Below are positions 59,973 through 64,000 of a stretch of 64,000 nucleotides of DNA, in pieces. The notes below the pieces were generated by a model. It ran no database searches. It saw nothing but the letters and a program-made list of their open reading frames with translations, and was not told the DNA's origin. The stretch is from Pedobacter sp. FW305-3-2-15-E-R2A2 (GTDB lineage: Bacteria > Bacteroidota > Bacteroidia > Sphingobacteriales > Sphingobacteriaceae), in contig NZ_CP151803.1 of NCBI RefSeq assembly GCF_038446955.1, forward strand, positions 3,286,001-3,350,000, written 5' to 3'. Each line of letters begins with the position of its first letter. Positions within the stretch are counted from its first letter, which is position 1. A program made the position numbers and the translations under genes.

Positions 59973-62786
59973 ATGCATTATTATAGACTTGTGTTTTATT
60001 TTTTGCTCATAGGATTACTGTTGACTTCCAGTATGACGAGTAAAAATAGTTTTCTATTGAAGACCCCTCATGCCAAGGCCGGAATATATAGCCTGGAACT
60101 TACTGCTCAGGATGCGCTTCAGGATTCCATCCTCGGGGATTGGAAAAAGTCCTATTTCTACCAGCTTGAGCAATCTGCTGATCAGCAGATTCATGAGATC
60201 CGGCCAACTAAAATAAACGGACTAAAGGTTGCTTATCAGCAGACACTGGCTGATTTTGGTTTTATCTTCTTCTATGTGGGATTTTTGTCTCTGATGTTCT
60301 GGAGATATCTCGCCCGGAACCCAATGAATCCCGCGGCAGGGAAAAGTAGGCTCTGGCTTTATTTGACGGGAATGGTTCTCCTTGCGGGATTGATGGATAT
60401 GATAGAGAATTTTCAATTGCTGAGGGTGATCAGACCGCATCTGCAGGAGCCCTATGTAGCAAATGTTTCTGCTCATGCCTGGATGGTATTTGTTCCTGCA
60501 GTAATCAAGTTTGCACTGCTGATCCTGGCCATCTGGCGGTTTGCATGGAAGGCTGATCTGTACAAAATGATAATGGCATGGTTAAAATCAGGTTCAGCTA
60601 TGCTGAAATTTTTTATCGGTCTGACCTGGACTTACAGGATCGTTCTGATTGTGCTCTTTGTACTGTATGCGCTTTTGAGATTTAGTGATCAGGGACAGGA
60701 TCTTTTAGTTACCATAAATACTTCCCGACAAGGAACCATCATATTTTATATCCTGATTAGCATTTTAGCAGCGCTCAATTGGTACCTGCCTAAAATTTAT
60801 CATAAATCGACACCTGAGACATCGGAACGGCTCGATGCTGAAGCCGGGGATAAAGTTAAACTGGATTATGCAAGGCTACTTGGGACGATTACATTTCTGG
60901 TTCCGGCAACCGGGATACTATATACCATGGAGGCTTATCACATTCCATATCTGTTACAAAGTATCCCCGTCACGGTTCTTTTTCTGGCTTTTATTCTGTT
61001 TTATACTAACCTATTGCGTTTCAACGGACTTGATGAGGTCTATATGTCGGGTCAAACCTTCCTGGCCAAAAGATACTGGATTAGTATAATTCTGATCCTT
61101 TTCTATATCATTCTATTGGGATTTTTTGTAGGAAATAATCAAACCCCCAAGTATTTAGCGTACCTCTCGATTGGCTTTTATTTGCTTTCTTTTGGTTTTC
61201 TGCTGACCGTAACTTATAGAAGAAAAATGAATTTTCTTAAAGAGGTTAAGATCGGTCGGATTGTAATTGGAGTAAGCCTGATTGTTTTGGTTCTTTTTCT
61301 GGCCTTTAACTTTCAGTCGGTATTGTTCTTTTTCATTCGTCAGGATCGTTTTTTTTCACTTCCGGTCGTTATAGCCGCGCTCATCACGTATGTACTTATC
61401 TTTTCCTTTTTACTCATTATCGGGAAGAAGAAGGGAATTCAGCTCATTACATTTCTGCTGCTGCTAGGCTTTGTCATCTCTTTTTCCTGGATCACAGATT
61501 TTCATAAAATCTATACGGTCAGTGGTAAATCCAATCCGGATTCACTGAGTACCTACGTGGAGAAATGGATTGAAAGTCGTTCCGGAGAGATTACACAATT
61601 TAACCAGGATTTTAATCAGCCTTATCCGGTGTTCTTTGTTAACGCACATGGAGGAGGGATCCGCGCAACAGCCTGGACAACCATGGTGATCGGGAAACTT
61701 GATCAGAAACTTCTTGGCAGAAAGAAAAATGAGAACAGCTCATTCAACGATTTCCAACATTATGTCTTTTCCTATTCAGGGTCTTCAGGAGGCACAGTTG
61801 GTCTCTCCCTGCTTTGTGCAGCCCGAATGGACCGGACTCAACCAGATCTTGGAAAAGTGTTTTATCCTGAGCAATCCAGCAAGATCTACGAGCACGATTA
61901 CCTTACCGGGAATATCGTAGGCATATTTGGCCGTGATGCCTTCATGAGCGCATTCGGTTTGCATGGCATTGCTGACCGGTCAAGAATACAGGAGATAGGA
62001 TGGGAGTGCTTCCTGAAGAAGCGCTTTGGCATCAATTATAGCAGGACTCTTGGGGAGGGCTGGCTTGATCCTGCGATGAATGTTCCGCTTCTTTTTTCCA
62101 ATACTTATGATGTGAATACGGGATTCAAAGGAATTGTCAGCCCCTTGAAACTCAGTGCTATGGATTTTCCAGGAGCCTTGTTTATCAGGGATTTAATTCC
62201 GGAAGGACAGGATTTGAGTTTAAGTACTGCGGCCCTTCTGAGTGCAAGGTTTCCCTATGTCAGTTCGACAGGTAAATTTGATGAAAGACATCAGTTTACC
62301 GATGGAGGGACAATAGAAAACTCAGGAGGAGAGACTTCTCTTCAGGCAATAAGGGTTTTTAACCGGGTCTTTAAAGAGATGAAAGCTAAAAGCGGGGAGA
62401 AATATGGGCACCTGGAGGTTAAGGTCAATATTCTTTCTCTGCCTAACGGTTTTGAGAGCATTGATTCCTGTGAACGGATTAAAAATATAAATCAGATTTT
62501 TGCCCCGGCTCTGGGTATTCTCAACAGCATAAACGGCAATACGATTAAGTCAGATTCGACCAACAGGTATATGGCTAAAACCAACAACTGGGGATATTAT
62601 TCGATCAGGCCAAAGCTTGAAAAGTATTTAGATGTCTGGCCTGTGCTTCCATTGGGATGGCAGATCTCGGACTATGCGCTGAAACAAATGAAAACTACTT
62701 TGGCCCGTCAGGAGCTGATGACGGATTCCATCTTAAAGGATTTTCCGTGGTATAAGAGGAAATTAGCAAAATCAGGCAGGAACTGA
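59973..62786 (+). CDS. Polytopic membrane protein with C-terminal patatin-like phospholipase domain
   Basis: 937 aa. Residues 1-520 carry about twelve or thirteen membrane helices. The C-terminal 390 residues form a patatin domain: oxyanion motif AHGGGIRATAW (about 557), nucleophile elbow YSGSSGGTVGLSLL (Ser, about 601) and the catalytic Asp in TDGGTIENSGG (about 775). All three patatin elements are intact. Such a long membrane region is unusual for patatins, which are mostly soluble or outer-membrane. The topology should place the lipase in the cytoplasm or periplasm next to the membrane. It is convergent with an AraC gene (3-base gap). Substrate unknown. Confidence 0.85.
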   Translation: MHYYRLVFYFLLIGLLLTSSMTSKNSFLLKTPHAKAGIYSLELTAQDALQDSILGDWKKSYFYQLEQSADQQIHEIRPTKINGLKVAYQQTLADFGFIFFYVGFLSLMFWRYLARNPMNPAAGKSRLWLYLTGMVLLAGLMDMIENFQLLRVIRPHLQEPYVANVSAHAWMVFVPAVIKFALLILAIWRFAWKADLYKMIMAWLKSGSAMLKFFIGLTWTYRIVLIVLFVLYALLRFSDQGQDLLVTINTSRQGTIIFYILISILAALNWYLPKIYHKSTPETSERLDAEAGDKVKLDYARLLGTITFLVPATGILYTMEAYHIPYLLQSIPVTVLFLAFILFYTNLLRFNGLDEVYMSGQTFLAKRYWISIILILFYIILLGFFVGNNQTPKYLAYLSIGFYLLSFGFLLTVTYRRKMNFLKEVKIGRIVIGVSLIVLVLFLAFNFQSVLFFFIRQDRFFSLPVVIAALITYVLIFSFLLIIGKKKGIQLITFLLLLGFVISFSWITDFHKIYTVSGKSNPDSLSTYVEKWIESRSGEITQFNQDFNQPYPVFFVNAHGGGIRATAWTTMVIGKLDQKLLGRKKNENSSFNDFQHYVFSYSGSSGGTVGLSLLCAARMDRTQPDLGKVFYPEQSSKIYEHDYLTGNIVGIFGRDAFMSAFGLHGIADRSRIQEIGWECFLKKRFGINYSRTLGEGWLDPAMNVPLLFSNTYDVNTGFKGIVSPLKLSAMDFPGALFIRDLIPEGQDLSLSTAALLSARFPYVSSTGKFDERHQFTDGGTIENSGGETSLQAIRVFNRVFKEMKAKSGEKYGHLEVKVNILSLPNGFESIDSCERIKNINQIFAPALGILNSINGNTIKSDSTNRYMAKTNNWGYYSIRPKLEKYLDVWPVLPLGWQISDYALKQMKTTLARQELMTDSILKDFPWYKRKLAKSGRN

Positions 62787-62789
62787 AGA

Positions 62790-63704
62790 TTATTGAAAGG
62801 ACTGCCGGAATGCTAAAGGAGATACATTGGTTTTTCTTTTGAACAGTTTATTGAAAGACTGCGGATGTTCAAAGCCCAATTGATAGGCCACTTCTGCAAC
62901 CGATAGATTGCTGGTGGATAAAATTTCTTTGGCCTTTTCAATGAGTTGATGGTGGATGTATTGCTGTGCATTTTGACCGATCAGGGAACGGAGCATATCG
63001 CTTAAATAACGGGAGGAAACATGGAGCTGACCGGCCAGGTATTGTACCGTCGGCAAGCCATTGAGCAATGCTGTTTTATGGTTGAAATAGTTGTTTAACA
63101 GGTTTTCTAATGCGCTCAATACATCATTATTGACCGCTTTCCGGGTAATGAACTGACGCTTATAAAAGCGGTTGCTATAATTTAGCAGCAACTCGATTTG
63201 TGTAACAATAACATCCTGGCTGTATTCGTCTATGGCAGACTGCAATTCATCTTCAATATTTTTGAAGACGGCAATGATGATCGTTTTTTCTTTGTCAGAC
63301 AAGTGAAGCGCCTCGTTGGTATCATAGGAAAAGAAACCGAAGTTCTTAATCGTTTTTCCCAAAGGATAGTTTCTGATAAAGTCAGGATGAATGAGTAAGG
63401 TATGACCTAAATATTCAGTATCATCGGTGGTGGCCAGCAATTGATTGGGTGAGGTAAAGACCATCCCACCTTCATCAAAATCATAATAGCTTTGCCCATA
63501 TCTTATTTTTCCGTTAAGCCCCTTTTTATAAGAGATCTTATAAAAATTAAGTAGAAAAGAGCCGGGCAATTGATCTTTATCTACGGCAATCGCAGTATTG
63601 TCAACCAGGCTTACCAGGGGGTGCAGAGGCTTTGGTAAGCCCAGCACCCGGTGTAATTCTGATATCGAATTGAACTGATATGGAATGTGTTCTTCTCTTT
63701 TCAC
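62790..63704 (-). CDS. AraC-family transcriptional regulator
   Basis: 304 aa. The N-terminal part is a cupin-like sensor domain (ELHRVLGLPKPLHPLVSLVD, YDFDEGGMVFTSPNQLLA, LIHPDFIRNYPLGKTIKNFGFFSYDTNEALHLSDKE), a type common near oxidoreductase genes. The C-terminal domain has HTH1 TVQYLAGQLHVSSRYLSDMLRSLIG and HTH2 VAEVAYQLGFEHPQSFNKLFKRKTNVSPLAFRQ. It lies 18 bases downstream of the partial SDR gene on the same strand, so it may be co-transcribed with it and control its expression. Confidence 0.94.
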   Translation of the reverse strand: MKREEHIPYQFNSISELHRVLGLPKPLHPLVSLVDNTAIAVDKDQLPGSFLLNFYKISYKKGLNGKIRYGQSYYDFDEGGMVFTSPNQLLATTDDTEYLGHTLLIHPDFIRNYPLGKTIKNFGFFSYDTNEALHLSDKEKTIIIAVFKNIEDELQSAIDEYSQDVIVTQIELLLNYSNRFYKRQFITRKAVNNDVLSALENLLNNYFNHKTALLNGLPTVQYLAGQLHVSSRYLSDMLRSLIGQNAQQYIHHQLIEKAKEILSTSNLSVAEVAYQLGFEHPQSFNKLFKRKTNVSPLAFRQSFQ

Positions 63705-63722
63705 CTGATAAAGATAAGCAGT

Positions 63723-64000
63723 TTAATTTCCTAAAAAGGTCTGTTCCATCTGTTTTCTGAAGGCCTCGTCGCCCAACTCGAGGCGTTGTGCATAGAGTGC
63801 TTTTGCATCTTCACCGGCAACATACCTGAGTTGATCTTTACCGTCTGTGGCGGCTTCGTAGACTACTTCCGCAATTTGTTCTGCTGAAGTAAAATGATTT
63901 TCGTCAAATCCTGCAAACAGTTGTGCCAGCCATTTTTCATAAACCGGATGGGTAGACATTTCAGCAGAGCGACTTAAAAAATCTGTTTTTATCCCACCGG
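63723..64000 (-). CDS. Short-chain dehydrogenase/reductase, C-terminal part (cut by window edge)
   Basis: The frame continues through the window edge. The visible 92 codons begin GGIKTDFLSRS, the post-catalytic segment of SDRs (PGxxxTxF), before a methionine at 63959 that should not be taken as the start. The tail has FDENHFTSAEQIAEVVYEAATDG and GEDAKALYAQRLELGDEAFRKQM, similar to SDRs often paired with AraC regulators of this type. The active site and Rossmann motif lie outside the window. An AraC gene follows immediately. Confidence 0.8.
   Translation of the reverse strand, partial: GGIKTDFLSRSAEMSTHPVYEKWLAQLFAGFDENHFTSAEQIAEVVYEAATDGKDQLRYVAGEDAKALYAQRLELGDEAFRKQMEQTFLGN

Overview
The window is a chromosomal stretch from a pigmented, aerobic Bacteroidota, most like the Sphingobacteriaceae (Pedobacter and relatives). 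The signs are a SusC/SusD pair, a FecI/FecR/TonB-receptor trio with an STN domain, lipoprotein signals ending in SC or AC, AT-rich spacers, TAnnTTTG-type -7 boxes, a flavobacterial-type carotenoid operon, and Gfo/Idh/MocA proteins paired with DUF1080. This placement rests on recognised protein families, not on a 16S or database search. I saw no rRNA, tRNA, CRISPR array or transposase.

Layout. 1-3206 is the end of a glycan-uptake locus (SusC tail, SusD, a GH29 fucosidase-like enzyme). 3288-7785 holds an uncharacterised membrane protein, a structured spacer with a 51-codon gene, a TPR sensor kinase with its response regulator, and two small proteins. 7822-14228 has a secreted haloalkane dehalogenase-like hydrolase, two AraC regulators, a beta-helix protein, a subtilase lipoprotein and an MgtC-like protein. 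14453-17499 has a methyltransferase-like protein, ornithine aminotransferase divergent from an Lrp regulator, and an HxlR pseudogene. 17496-23119 is a tightly packed zeaxanthin operon (MarR, crtI, crtB, an unknown, idi, crtZ, crtY). 23367-34012 is mostly stress and housekeeping: exonuclease III, ChrA, KatG, a DUF1223 protein, a LytS/LytR-type pair, Ohr, a Tat-exported hydrolase, and HxlR divergent from an SDR. 34342-38450 is a degenerate HAD protein followed by a two-gene amino-acid oxidase plus thiamine-diphosphate decarboxylase unit. 38542-46104 has a beta-lactamase-fold protein with TPR and an iron-type ECF sigma/FecR/TonB receptor/PepSY unit. 46067-51245 is an accessory-looking block with a second copy of the membrane protein seen at 3288, a DUF4236 protein, a degenerate PLD-fold membrane protein translationally coupled to a VWA-like secreted protein, and a secreted membrane-anchored protein. 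51256-59030 is a ROK regulator divergent from a predicted 3-keto-glycoside operon. 59043-64000 has a PAS-LuxR regulator, a polytopic patatin-like lipase, an AraC regulator and the end of an SDR.

The best candidates for something undescribed are: (a) the DUF4236 / degenerate PLD-membrane / VWA cassette at 47230-50411; (b) the structured spacer, 51-codon gene and perfect terminator at 4448-4804; (c) the oxidase-decarboxylase pair at 34961-38450, whose decarboxylase lacks several textbook catalytic residues; (d) the two-copy CMYWxxDHYESxxC membrane-protein family; and (e) the unknown exported protein inside the carotenoid operon. All functional assignments come from reading motifs by eye. No alignment, structure prediction or database search was run.
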